Shown: positions 51,101 to 63,265 of the stretch, one piece after another
Numbering within the stretch: position 1 is the stretch's first letter
How the letters are laid out: each line of letters opens with the position of its first letter
Position numbers and translations under genes: made by a program
The notes under the pieces: generated by a model
Told to the model about the DNA's origin: nothing
Seen by the model: the letters and a program-made list of their open reading frames with translations, nothing else
Databases searched by the model: none
DNA from: Rostratula benghalensis
Taxonomy: Eukaryota > Chordata > Aves > Charadriiformes > Rostratulidae
Direction: 5' to 3'
Length of the DNA: 64,000 nucleotides
Assembly: GCA_013399305.1 (NCBI GenBank)
Contig: VXAI01000049.1
Location: forward strand, 2,782,425 to 2,846,424

Positions 51101-54100
51101 ATCAATGTGAGCGGCCATGGGGTGTGAAAACTGCTGGCTCTCTGACTTCTGAGAAAGTAACTGCAGATTTCCAAGCATTTAAATACAGTTTCTGGATGAT
51201 TCTGGTATAAGCACGTGTTTATTTACTCCTAGTTTGTTCTTTCTTTGAAATACTTATGCTATGGGAAGCATGCCCAGTATCTTTAAAGGAATTTGATATA
51301 ATGACAAAGATTAGGAATTACAGTGAATCAGCCTAAACTACATAAACATACCTCTTGTTAGTCAGGAAAGGTCAAAAAAATATTTAAGTATCTTGGAAGA
51401 CTAATATGCATATGATGTAATCTCCAAAACTGACAGTCTCTAAAACTATGGATAAGCATACCAAGAAAATAATTGAAGAGAAATCCTTACCTTTTATAAA
51501 TGTTGAGATATATTTGCAAATCACGTTATGCAAGTCTCCTGGTAAATGTTCCAACTCTTTTGTTTGTTTGTTTCTTCTGCATCCTAGCTGCCAGTCCCCC
51601 TTTTTCATCAGCTCCTGTTTTATGTACCATTCGTCAATTTTGTCTGCCTTCCCAGATCTTAGATTTCCTTTCATCTTTTGATATCTGTTTCACCATGACT
51701 ACTGCATCCTTCTAATTTCCTACCTTTTTTTGCATTCACTGGCATTCATCCATTAGCATTGCTAATTTTTTTCGTCCTGTAATAGGGTTTTAATACAGTT
51801 ACAGGGTCTAGTCCTTTGTGCACTGAAATCCTGACTAGTCAGATTTCTTTTGGTGGGCAGAGGGGCAGGTTTTCCTCTGATGTTGGGTGTTGTACAGGCT
51901 TCCAACTAAGAGGCACAATGTGATTTAGCTGTCCTGACAAATGAAATTGCAACAAACTTCCTTCCTCTCCTTGACTATCCCACTTCACTCACACTGCATT
52001 CAAAGTTTTCTCATTAGTTTTACTACAGGATTTTTAGAAGATTGTTTGTCTTCACCAAGACAGCTTTCCAGCCATGAGTAAATGTTAGCTATTCCTAAGT
52101 TGCATGTGTGCATGTTTCAACAGCACTTACCACCATGATCCTCAAAGATAAATATTTACGATTCAGTAGAAGTGTTACTTTTAACCATGGACACGCCAGA
52201 GCCTTTTAACCAAAATGTTGCTGTATTGGATTGCATTAAGACTGGGCAAATATCTAGATGTTTCTAATCTTGCCGAATTTATGTAGGTATTTATGAGAAA
52301 AAAGATTTTTTGTTCCTCTTAGTGTCTTTTGTATGTGTTATTTTTGCTGCAACCCTAATTGTGTGGGAGCTATAGCACATACAAATTTTCAAAGCAAACG
52401 AAACATCAGATACGGCTGTATCAGCTTCTCTGGGACTTTGCTGTTTCCTCTGACTCTGAAGACACTGCTTCAGGGAATGAAAACCACATTTGTTCTCTGT
52501 GGCACTTCATTATTTGGCTTCCTTGAAACATCCAGTTAAGGAGCTGGTTGTTTCTGATGGCGATGGCAGTCGCTGCAATCCGAATGAAGTATCTGACTGT
52601 GCTTTTAAGATACGTGACATAAATTATAGTGTGGATAACTTTTCTGTTATATGTTTAACAACTTCACTCATTTGCTTCACAAAGGCACCTAAACAATTCT
52701 ATACTGATCATTTAAAGCTGCTAGTATCTCATCTCTTCTTATTTGCATGGCTTGCAATTGATTTGTTCGAATTGTGTAGTCTTTATATTGCATGTTCTTC
52801 TCCATGATGTCACTGATTTATTTTTGGTCACAGGACCAGCCCCTTATCATTTTAGATTTACTGCCCAAGAGCAAATGCAAGAGAATTGTACAGCTGTGAC
52901 GGGGTGAGAACACCTGGTGAGATGTGCAGAGCCCTGGTTACATGTCCTGCTCCCATGCCCACGTTTCACAGAGATGGCACAACACCTGTGGATTACAAGC
53001 AAACGTGGTGCAGTGTGTGGTGCTGCAAACGCAGTCCTCAGGAAATGCGTAGAAGATGAATTTAGTTATTACTTACCATAAAAATCACAGAGCTACTAGA
53101 AAAAGAAAAATAAGCAGCTTTGGTATCTTCTCCCTTCTCTTAAATAATATTACAGTAATGAAATTTTAATATGTAAGTTCTTTGTGGGTCATTAGTGGGA
53201 TAACTCTGCATGTATGTGCCTGCTTCAGAAAACAATTCAGTCCATAATCTCGTAACATTGAATTGTACCTGGCAGTTTTATTTGAACTTAATTTCTTTTT
53301 CTTCTAATGCTGTTACCTGGAGAGTTATGAGACGGGCATTGGCTGACAGCACCAGGGGAAGGATAGGTATTGGCAATGGCATAAAAGCAGAAGGGGAGGA
53401 AAAAGAATAGCTATTGTAGCATTTATCAGTATTCTGCTAATAGTCTGCTCAGACACAACTCTGGAATAAAATAGACATTCATACTGCAATTTCTTTCAAA
53501 GGTTGAAGCTATTCATCTGTGGGGTTACAAGACAAAAGTCTAAACCTTCCAGATATTATAGCTGTTTCATTGTATTATTATAATAAGAAGAAACACCTTA
53601 AAACCCCGTTGCCTTTGTGTAAATATTCCACCCTGTTCTCTTTGGAGGGAATGCAGATATGGACAGCTATCCTTTCTAGAGTGCTTTTTAAAATAGTATC
53701 TTTATATGTAAAAACAAAACTAGAGATAAATACTCCAAACAGGTAATGAAGGCAAGAAGCTTTTGGTTTAGGGCTTGATTGACCACCCGTGGCAGTGTAC
53801 AGAAAGGCTCCTGTTGTTTTCTTTGGTTTGTTTTCTTACTGCTTCACCAAAGGAGCATGGTGAGATGCTCCCCAAGAGCTCGTTCATTTTTTTTCTTTTT
53901 ACTGTATAAGAGACTTGAGCAACAGGGTGGGAAAGGTGTCCAGAGATAGCAGTTAAGTCTGTGAGTTCAGAAGCCCACAGGATGTACTGCGATGTGAATG
54001 TACGTAATATCCATGGAGACCTTTGTAATTTTGAATCTGGGCAGCAGCTGTGCAGTTAGCTGTGTTCTCTTTCTGTGCCCTTACTGAGCACACACTTTTT

Positions 54101-57100
54101 AGGCTGAAATTGATATCCTTATTTGAAAATTGGTTCACTCAGGATTTTTAGGGGAGGAGAGTCTAGATCTTGGGCTGGATTCAGACCATCTAATTCGGGT
54201 ATCTGGCTGAGACCTGAGCTTGGGAGTACTCTCGTGTGGAGACAATCTGACTTGGCTTCTGCGAATGTCTTGCTCCTTTGTATTACAGTATTTCTAGGGC
54301 AGCTGCTTTCCTAAATCAGGGACCTCAGGAATGTAACCGACTGTTAGACGGCCCTGGCATTAGCCAACCTGTGACCTATCACTACTTTTCTGTTGGAGAC
54401 ATTACACTTACAAACTTCAACAAAGCCAACGTTTTCTTTCAAGTTGATAGGCTTCGTATTTTTTCCAAGGTCTTATTTAAAAGAGCTCATTTTCTCCTTT
54501 GGTAGAATGTGATTGTTAAGCAGGGAGAAAGAATTTCAGTGAACGATACAGGTTGTCAAAGATGGCATTTCGAAATGTCCAAAAATACTCCTGAAAATGG
54601 GTTATAGTTACCCAACAGTTTCCTCAAGAAAAATGGGAAATTAATTAAAAACTGACATGCTTTTCAAGTACTCAAATATTTCATTTTTGTATTAGTGAAA
54701 TCAGTCAATCTACTTTGTTTCAAGTTATAAGACGTGTGGAGAAGATTAAAAATAAAAAACCTCCAACATTTTAAATTGTAAAAATGAGCTATTATTTTAA
54801 ATTCTGGTTGAAAAAATGAGCTAGAATATTTTACTTATTTAGAAAACCCCTATTTTCTTACAAATATTTTAATTAATTAATTTGTTCTTTTGATAAATTC
54901 TGTATTCTGAAATTAAACTGCCATTGAATATTCAGTTGGAATATTTTATTGTTAGAATTGTAGAGCAGAGACAGTGAACTGGAATCCTTCGTAAAACCTA
55001 TTTAGTCAAAATATTAGAATGCTGAAGTGGGTTCAGATTACATTAGAAAGCACTTGTCACATTCAAGATCGTTGGTGAAGAAAAGATGAAAAAAACAAGT
55101 AACACCATGTCAGTATTCCCAGTTGTAAGCTTCAGGTGTTATTATTCTATGTGTTTTACATCATTTGTTCTTCTCTAGTCAGTCATGTATGTGGGATTTA
55201 TGCAAGCTGAGTGAGAGCATTTAAAGAAAATACTACTTTCAGGTGGAGTGGTTTTCCATGCTTAAAGTTAAGGGTGGTAATTGCCTGGTCTTTTTAAGCA
55301 CATAACTGTGTAATAATCACAGTAGTATCTTCTGCTTTCCTCTGTTCTCACTAGCCAGCCCTTGAAGGGAAGTATTTTGTGTGCACGTTTCTGTTGTCTG
55401 CCTCGTGTCAGAAAATGCATGTAAAATGCTACCAAGTCTGACACCTACTTTGTCTCCAGTGTTTTCCATGTGTAAATAGCTACCCAGCTGCATGGAAAGG
55501 GGAGACAAGTCTTCTGCTTCAGACAAAACTTCCAGCTTTCTGGAGGTTATTCTCAGTTGAAGTCAATGAAAGGGAATATAACCAGGGTCGTTCTGTGTGA
55601 GATAAACTGGCATGAGAAGGTCTGAGAGATGAACTTAGCTCTCCTTTTTTGGTGAAAGTTTTTGGCAAGTAAAGTGTGTAGATGAAATGAAATTAACCCC
55701 TCTGCCTCCCGCTTCATGTATGAGGGGTTTTGCTGTAGGCATTTTTTCCATATATTTTTATGGACAATATTGAGGTTTGCACTATCTCAAAGTCCTAAGA
55801 GCAAGCTTTTGTCTCTTCGGTAGCTGAAGTAAAAAGAGACATTGTTCTAATTATGAATGAAGAGTTTAAAATTTAACTTTAAAAAGGTAAAATAGAAACA
55901 GTTACAAGAAACTAAGCTTTGCACTTTTTTATTTGCAATATTTTAGAAAAATGGCTCACTAAAGATTTTCTAACAGAGAAGCATGAGAAGATAATTTCCT
56001 TTTTTGACATGCTTTACCTTTGCAAAGTTCCTGGGCTGTTGACAGGTACAACAAGGCATGTGCTATGCTTACATGCTATTAGTGCACTAGGCTTTGAAAA
56101 ATGTCTAAAGCATTGGCAGATCTGACAATTTAGGGTATTAGTTAACAGTAAGACTCTGTAAATAGAGTGAATTTTAGCTTCAACTGCTGGCTTGAGCATT
56201 CAGTCAACATCTGCAGTACGGAGCTGAACTATATAACAAATAATGCTGGTTTAGGCTACAGAGGTGGAAGTTGGCGTTATACAGTGTGTATGGTTCAGTC
56301 TGAGAGCAGTGGTAATTGCAATATATTGAAGTTTTGCATTGTAATAAAAACAGGGACCATTAGTGGATACCATTTATGTCATTAGTATTTAGTGGCTGTG
56401 TGTTGCAGCTTTTTTAGTGCTCATAAAACTGTCTCTGCTTGCAGATATGTGACAGCGCTGATATAAATTTAAATGTTTAGAAATCCATAAGACATAAAAT
56501 ATAGATAGTAAATAGGGGCATAACATTATAGACAGAACCATAATAATTTGGCACACAAATGTTTATATATTTGCATGGCTAGGGCAGAGATTAGCATAAT
56601 GGTGATCACATTTATACTACAAAAGAACTTGATTAAACAGACAATAACAAATAAAGTAAAACTGAAGCACAGCAGAGAATTCTTTCAGGTCCCCAAAAGG
56701 AAATCTGTGACATTGGCAGGCACATCCTCTGTATACATCTGGTGGGATATTGATTTTTCCCTTTATAGACTTTTTACTAGTTAACAACACCTGTTCCACT
56801 AGCCACTAATACAGTTGTTCTTAAGAAGTGATTATGTTAATTAACCAATAAAAAAGAAAAGAAGATTATTAGGGACCCCTAAGGTAGAGATTGGCTGGCA
56901 CTTCTTTAACAGTAGTGGAGCCAGCCAGCATCAGGAAGGTCATAATGTCTGAAGACCAAAGTCTAGGACTTTAGTCTAAGACTGAAACAGCAACTTCTTG
57001 TCAGGAATTTGGGGGCTGGTGCGAGGGCAGTGATGGAGCTGGCTGAGGAAAGACAACTTTGGAGTGGGGAGGAGTCCAGGAATATGGTACAGGAGGATTT

Positions 57101-57304
57101 CCCTATATACCAAGCACTGCACGTGAGCCAAGTGTGCAAGCCACGTTGTTTGGGATTCCCACTGTAAGATTTTTATTTGAGGAATTCAAGACCTTTGGAA
57201 GTCTGTTTGATTTCCATGCAGAATATTGCTGGGAAAGCTCTCTTCATCCTTTCATTTAAAGAATGTCACTTGGATTCTGCTGACAGTATTCTAGGATCTT
57301 CAGG

Positions 57305-57367
57305 AGGTTCCCGCTATGGTTGATTTTTCCTTTAGGAAGTTCCCAGCGTGGTTAATTTTCCTTTAAG
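57305..57367. repeat. Imperfect tandem duplication, period about 31-32 bp
   Basis: GTTCCCGCTATGGTTGATTT... is followed directly by AGTTCCCAGCGTGGTTAATTT..., each ending in TTTTCCTTTA. The two diverged copies indicate a local duplication with several substitutions. Confidence 0.75.
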
Positions 57368-58472
57368 AGACAGTTCATTGTGCTTTACTGTCCGTAGTTT
57401 CTGTGTCAGTGAGGCGTTTGAAGCAAGAGATTCTGAGACTTGTCTTCTGCGTGCCCCTTCCCCATCTTCTTCAGCGCTGACCTTTACATCCTGGAAACAC
57501 CCTGGAGGTTTGTGGCAGAGCTCCGGGGAGGATTTGGAAATCAAATTACACAGCACTAAGAAAAAACACAGAAAACTATAAAAACACTTCAGTCATTAGG
57601 AGTGAAGTGACAGGAAACAGCGTTAGAGAATGACTCTTTCCAATTAATTTTCCTTTCAGAGCTCTTTTCTCAACATATTTAGTTCTAGATGTCTATAAAG
57701 GCTTTGGCAACATTAGTTGTGTCTTTCAGAAGAAAAGAAAACCTTGCATAAACTTTCTGAATCTCTTGATTAAACAAAGATTGTGCCCTGACTGTTTTGG
57801 ATCGTTGTATTTGGGTGGGAAAGATGAGAGTGTGAATGATGGTGGGAATGTAGTTTTGCAGAAAGCTTGCATTAATAGTTGTTAGGGTTAGAAAATGAAA
57901 ATATTTTCAGGAGATCAAGTCAGAAACAGAAGGGAAATATAAGCTTTCTGTACAGTGAATATCAATAATTCTGTGTCTCCCAGTATTTCTTACAATCTGA
58001 CTATGGAAAGTGTTAAACTGGAAATCTTACTGTTCCTTTACAAAACATATTTTTGTCTGTTTATCCGTTTCAAACAGACAAAAATGTAAATCTGTAAAAA
58101 CAGCTTCAAAGCAGCTATTTATATTCATCTGAATTCTGAAATCTTTCTGAAACTTTTGGGTTTATTTCTGATTGTGGGGTTCGGTGTCACTTCTTAGCAC
58201 ACTGAATGCTGATGGCTTTGAAAATCCAGTGTGGCACAAAGCGATAACTTGGCAGTGCACGCCACCCTGCTGAGAGACAATTCTGAAGGAAAAGTGATTT
58301 TTATGCTGGGGTTTTGGTTGATTTTAGAACTAGAGGAAATATTAAAGAGCATAAAAATATCTTTTAATTCCTCTCTACACTACTAAATTGCTTGTTACCT
58401 TATTTATCCAAGTAAGAGCTACCCGAGAGCAGAGGCTGCTTGCTGAAACCATTCTCTGCATAGAACTCTGCT

Positions 58473-59214
58473 GAAGGGCAAGTGTAGGTGCTGCGCCTGG
58501 GGAGCAATAACCCCCTGCACCAGGACGGGCTGGGGGCTGACCTGCTGGAGAGCAGCTCTGAGGAAAAAAAACTGGGAGTCCTGGTGGACAACAGGATGCC
58601 CATGAGCCAGCAATGGGCCCTTGTGGCCAAGAAGGCCAGTGGCATCCTGGAGTGCATCAAGCAGAGTGTGACCAGCAGGTGGAGGGAGGTCATCCTCCCC
58701 CTCTGCTCTGCCCTGGTGAGGCCTCATCTGGAGCACTGTGCCCAGTTCTGGGCTCCCCAGTACAAGGACAGGGAACTGCTGGAGAGGGTACAGCAAAGGG
58801 TCCTAGAGCATTGCTCTCACGAGGAAAGGCTGAGGGGCATGGGTCTTTTCAGTCTGGAGAAGACTGAGGGGGGATCTGATTGATGCCTACAAATACTTAA
58901 AGAGTGGCTGTCAAGAGGATGGGGCCATTTTTTTTTTTTTTCAGTGGTGCTCAGTGAGAGGTGAAGAGGAAATGGGTGCAAACCATAGGGTTCCACCTAA
59001 ACACGAGGAGGAACTTCTTTACTTTGAGGGTGGCAGAGCCCTGGCAGAGGCTGCCCAGAGAGGTGGTGGGGTCTCTGTCTCTGGACAGACATCCCAAACC
59101 TGCCTGGACACGTTCTTGTGCAACCTGCTCTGTGTAGACCTGCTTTGGTAGGGCGTTGGACTAGATGATCTCCAGAGGTCCCTTCCAACCCCTTGTCATT
59201 CTGTGATTCTGTAA
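58473..59214 (+). mobile_element. CR1 LINE, 5'-truncated copy with RT 3' end and 3' UTR
   Basis: About 742 bp of a CR1 non-LTR retrotransposon. It enters the element in the last part of ORF2 (reverse transcriptase; GGGCAAGTGTAGG near the start), runs through the 3' UTR (GAGGAACTTCTTTACTTTGAGGGT; GACTAGATGATCTCCAGAGG) and ends in the 3' repeat ATTCTGTGATTCTGT. CR1 copies are made by target-primed reverse transcription, are usually 5'-truncated like this one and have no poly(A) tail. Internal damage includes a T14 insertion at 58928-58941. It is clearly better preserved than the 26.6-kb stub. Confidence 0.93.
58488..58883 (+). pseudogene. CR1 ORF2 C-terminal reverse-transcriptase remnant
   Basis: The open frame of 131 codons contains the C-terminal CR1 reverse-transcriptase words [47 protein letters not shown] and LLERVQQR, followed by EERLR..GLFSLEK. 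Compared with the usual CR1 protein as I know it, a short segment between RVQQR and the LEH/EERL block is missing. The frame is lost after SLEK, so downstream ORF2 residues are no longer in phase. The catalytic RT core is absent (5' truncation), so it is non-functional. The ATG at 58488 is only the first Met inside the fragment. Confidence 0.85.
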
Positions 59215-62099
59215 GGGACTGAAATCATAACGCAGGTGAACCAACGAGTTTTGCTGTAGAGAGTGTTACGCTTGACTGGGTCTGTGCCCACTTACCAAAA
59301 GCATACATAAAGGAAGAAGAGTATTAGAGTGATTTAAGAGAAGTGGACTCTCTAAAACCTATTGTGTCGTAAGGTAGAAGGCAGAACAGTGACTTTCTGG
59401 CAAAACCTGGGTAAATCTAAGAAAAGCCATCCTTCGAGGTGCTTGTGTAGTAACTGTGGTTACTGTAAAGCCAGATAATAGATCTGAGTGTAGCAGTTAC
59501 CATTAACCAGGACAAGCAGATGTAGTGTTTTGAGCTGGAAATGAATGTTGACATGGTGCTCCTTGAAAGTACCTGTAGGACTAGGTAAGCAGATGTTCTT
59601 ATTCTTGAAAAAAGTTTTCTCTTCCTGTATTTTCTTATCTTTTTTTACGTTCACTTTTGTTGTGAGTGCCAGGTGATACTTGGTACCTAGTTGCTCTCTT
59701 GTACTCTCCTATCTTGCAGGTAGACAGCCCGTTTTCCCAGATTCTTAGGGGGCATTCAGACTCACTAGGTTACCCAAATTGCCACAGGTCACTGCTGAGG
59801 TGCATTAGTGGAATTTAATAGGAAAGCTTGCCCAATACAGGCTCCGCTGTTCTTACTGCTTGTTACTGCTTTCATAAGAAGCACAGGAGATTACTGAAAG
59901 ATATGTTTATAAAATATACAGTGCAGAACAGCTACACACCAGGTTTATGCCAAATTAGGTCTTGAACCTGAATGGATTCAGGCATCTACTGCAGTGTAGA
60001 TTACAGTTCACTCTGTGACCTCACACACGGAGGTTGGCCTCCTCCTGGCTTATTTAATCCATCTGCAAAATTGAGAAAAACAAGTACCTCCATGAAAAAA
60101 CAGGTATGCATCTGGGCCCAACTGCCCTGGGTAAATAAATTACAGATAAGGCAGTGGCTCAACTGGAGGGATAATAAAGAGAAAATGTAAGTCTCTGTCT
60201 TCTACACACATTTATCATTAACTTAGCAGCGTACTGTGTTTACATTTATTGGGTATGTTTAGTCTCACCGGACTTCCAGCAGAACAGATCTGGGGTCATC
60301 GTCTTTTCCTGCAGTTCAGTACACCAGAAGCACTATGTGGTTTGTCTCATTGGAGGGAACACAGGCAGCAGGCTTTAGTGACTTGCGAATGAATCAATAA
60401 AGCATGTTCCTGTAGGTTTCTGAATTGTCTCTTTCATTAAGAATGGAATTGGGCAGCGGAAGATCGATTTCTGTGGCAAATCAGAGGGGTTTTTTAGCAG
60501 TCTTCCATTTAGACTGTGGATTTTCAGAATCACAAAGCTTCATCAAAAATATGCAGGATTTAAACTGCAACAAGAACCATGAATAGTTTAAATGCCCTTT
60601 TTCAGAACACTTTTGTGAACTCAGAATCACACGAGAGCTGCTCTTTAGCAATCCCACAGTTGACTAAATCAGTGGAAAGCTGCTAAGTTCCCACAGCCAA
60701 GGAACGTGGCTCAGAGCAGCTGCCATGATGTATGTGGGGAAGGGAGGTGTTCACAAAGAAATGTTACTCTTGTCATTGTGTGTCATAACTGCTTACAACA
60801 GCTCTTGGCAATGGAGATGTGTGACATAAACTGTGCTTGAAGTGCGGTCATGCTTTAGAACACGCCTTTTTAACAGGTTCATCAAGTAGGGATTTGTATT
60901 TGCAAATCCTGGGGGAGCTGGGGAAATGTGGATGAGCCACGGTACTGAGCCCAGAGAAAAATCAGCTGAATCAAAACCAAGAGCAGCATCAACAGTAATA
61001 CTTAGCAGCACAGAGCTTTATTAAGAGCTGATAAATTGCCAGGCATTACGTTTCCATGTAGATAAAGTTCTAAGACATTGCTTATCAATAAGTCACTACA
61101 TACCCGATGTATCATCCCGTTACATGTACTGGGCCTTAGCTTGCCTCTGCATACCTGCAGAAGGTAACAGTACTCTCCAGTAAGCATCCCGAGAGAGAGT
61201 TACATTCATTTTCTACTAAATACCATGTAAGAATTAATTCATGTTACCTAAATGTAAAGAGTTTATGCATCATTCATTGCTTGGTGCAAACCTGACATCT
61301 TGATTCTGCCCTGTTGTTCCCACCTTGGGGTACCTGCACTGACATCCTTCCATGTGGACTGTAGAAGCGTGGAGAGTTAGGTTTATCTCTGGAGGATGCC
61401 CAGAAATGCTACACATAGAAAATTAAAATGTTACAGCTCTGCTTGTGGTGCAGTAATAGATGCTGGTGGCACAGTGCCTTAATGGGTGGTTTCTGCTTCA
61501 ATTGTGTGTTACACAGCCCTAATTTGTGATACTGGTCTGGTGGTGTAAGCCTTGCGGCCAGGAACTTATTAAGGGTGGGTGAACTCTGCAGGATTTAGAG
61601 GCCTGGCTAAGAGAACAGAAATCTGAATAGTTTTCCAGAGCTTAATGAGAAACAGACTTTTCTTTCAATGTTTTCAGGTGGAAATGTTTGCCTTTTCAGT
61701 GGTGTATCAGTTTTTGTAGGATGCCTGTATGGTCTGGGAGTAGGAGGCAGCGAGCTGAAGCAATGTGCTTTCTGTCTAGAACAGAGCTTTCCTTAGCTGG
61801 GATGAACACCAGCAGATGTTTCTGGGGAGCCTTCCTAAGCAGGGTTTTAATGCTGTCTTTGATGTCCACAGGAGAACACAGCTTTAGCCGTGTAGGCTTC
61901 TGAATCGATTAATAATGTAATAGCCATAATTAAGGGTCTGTCACAGAGGTGTAAGAGATTGATCACTATTCATTGTCATGTTTACAGGAGAGGTTACACG
62001 GCTCTCACTAGAGACAAACTGATAGCTGTCACTCTGGGGGACTGGTTTCGTACTTGTGAGAGGTGAATTGGCATACATTATTTGTTTTTATTTTCACAG
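59215..62099. other. Intergenic DNA, nothing recognised
   Basis: No coding exon or transposon recognised. A word-rich AT block at about 61015-61260 (TTTATTAAGAGC, CATTACG, TATCAATAAG) is weakly enhancer-like. Short frames only. Confidence 0.4.
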
Positions 62100-62236
62100 G
62101 TTCCATTGAAAAGGCCCAGAAGCTGAAGGCTTTATCATTTCCTACTCAAGAAAAACACCAATTCAAGCCAGCGAGTAGTTTGATTGAATGAGGGCAGTGA
62201 CACAAGTCCATAATGGAAGTGTTTTGAAAAAGAGAG
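62100..62236 (+). ncRNA. Candidate exon (137 bp) with strong splice sites
   Basis: A long pyrimidine tract ending TTTTTATTTTCACAG (AG at 62098-62099) precedes the segment, which ends AAAGAGAG followed by GTGAGTGC (GT at 62237). Both match consensus closely. One frame (from 62101) is open for 29 codons before TGA at 62188-62190 and encodes nothing I recognise; the others close sooner. It is best read as an exon of a non-coding transcript or an untranslated exon. Confidence 0.35.
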
Positions 62237-63167
62237 GTGAGTGCTATTTTTCTTTCAAAATTTGAGTGTGGTCACATGAGAGGAAATGAATAATCCGGTA
62301 AGCAGATAGCCCTAAAATTAGAACCATCCCTCAAAGCTGTGGGCCAGTGCTCCCTGTGTTAAACCTGTCATTGGTTCCCTATGAGAGTGTCCCCCCAGCA
62401 AAGGAGTTTGTTTGGATCTGTGCAGGAGGAAGAGAAGGTAGGAGACGTCCTTGGTTCTGGGCTTTGATGACTCCTTTGCAGTACAATGGCACGCTAAGGA
62501 TGTGAGTGTCTGTGTGGGGTGTGGATGTTGCTGAATGGTAGATCTGCTCATACGGCCAAGGAGCCCAGCTCACCCAGTCCACAGGGACTGCCGGAGCACT
62601 GTGCCGCAGAGGGAGGTCAAAGTCAGGGGGTGGGAGTGACAGCCTGACAAGGTCAATTGAGGAGACAGGCTTTTAAGTGGGGGTTAATAATTGCTTGTGT
62701 AAACTGCAGAGAGGAGATGATGGATTTTTCCATTTACAGATCAAGGCTGGAAGTATTTCAGGAAGATGTATTTTCAGCACATTGTAGTTATGGGGATTGA
62801 TACAGAAGTAACTGAATTAAAATCAGATGTAGGACCAGGATGGCTGATGGCCCCTGTAGACCTTAACATTTTTTAAAATGTTAAACTGAAACCTCTCTAC
62901 GTTAGGGTTTGAACAGCACATCTCATGGACTTGTAACCATCCCAGGTGACATTAAGGTTTCAAATGGAACTGTAAGGTTTGTGTGAACCCGTGTTGCACA
63001 CCCGAGGACAGCTGGCTGTCCAGTGCTTGCTTGTGTAATGGAGATACCCAAGCAGGGGACATGAGCAGTTAAAACAGCTGTGCTGTGTGTGAAAAGAAAA
63101 AGGCGCGTCAGTGAATATTAAAAAATACCAGCTAGTCATAGAAGGCTATACTGTCTTCTGGTTTCAG
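62237..63167. other. Intergenic or intronic DNA
   Basis: Between two exon-like segments. No coding or mobile sequence recognised. Confidence 0.4.
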
Positions 63168-63265
63168 TCCCACAGACAGGGGTTTAAGGCCCTCACATAA
63201 ATCCTCCTGAAGTGCAGGGCTGAGGGAGTCCCCCTGGCTTCAGCAGGATCATTTTGAAGAACGGG
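63168..63265 (+). ncRNA. Candidate exon (98 bp)
   Basis: Acceptor CTGTCTTCTGGTTTCAG (AG at 63166-63167) and donor AACGGG|GTAAGTGA (GT at 63266). It lies 931 bp after the 62.1-kb candidate exon on the same strand, so the two could be consecutive exons of one transcript. No recognised coding content. Confidence 0.28.

Larger units (their letters stand above)
43341..58472. other. Long gene-poor stretch downstream of CBLN1
   Basis: No recognisable protein-coding gene, RNA gene or CR1 copy in about 15 kb. It contains T-rich tracts at about 46743-46771, an A14 run at 48170-48183, very AT-rich sequence at about 54.6-54.96 kb, two exon-like segments (44856-44975 and 47380-47448) and a local duplication at 57305-57367. 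Confidence 0.45.
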
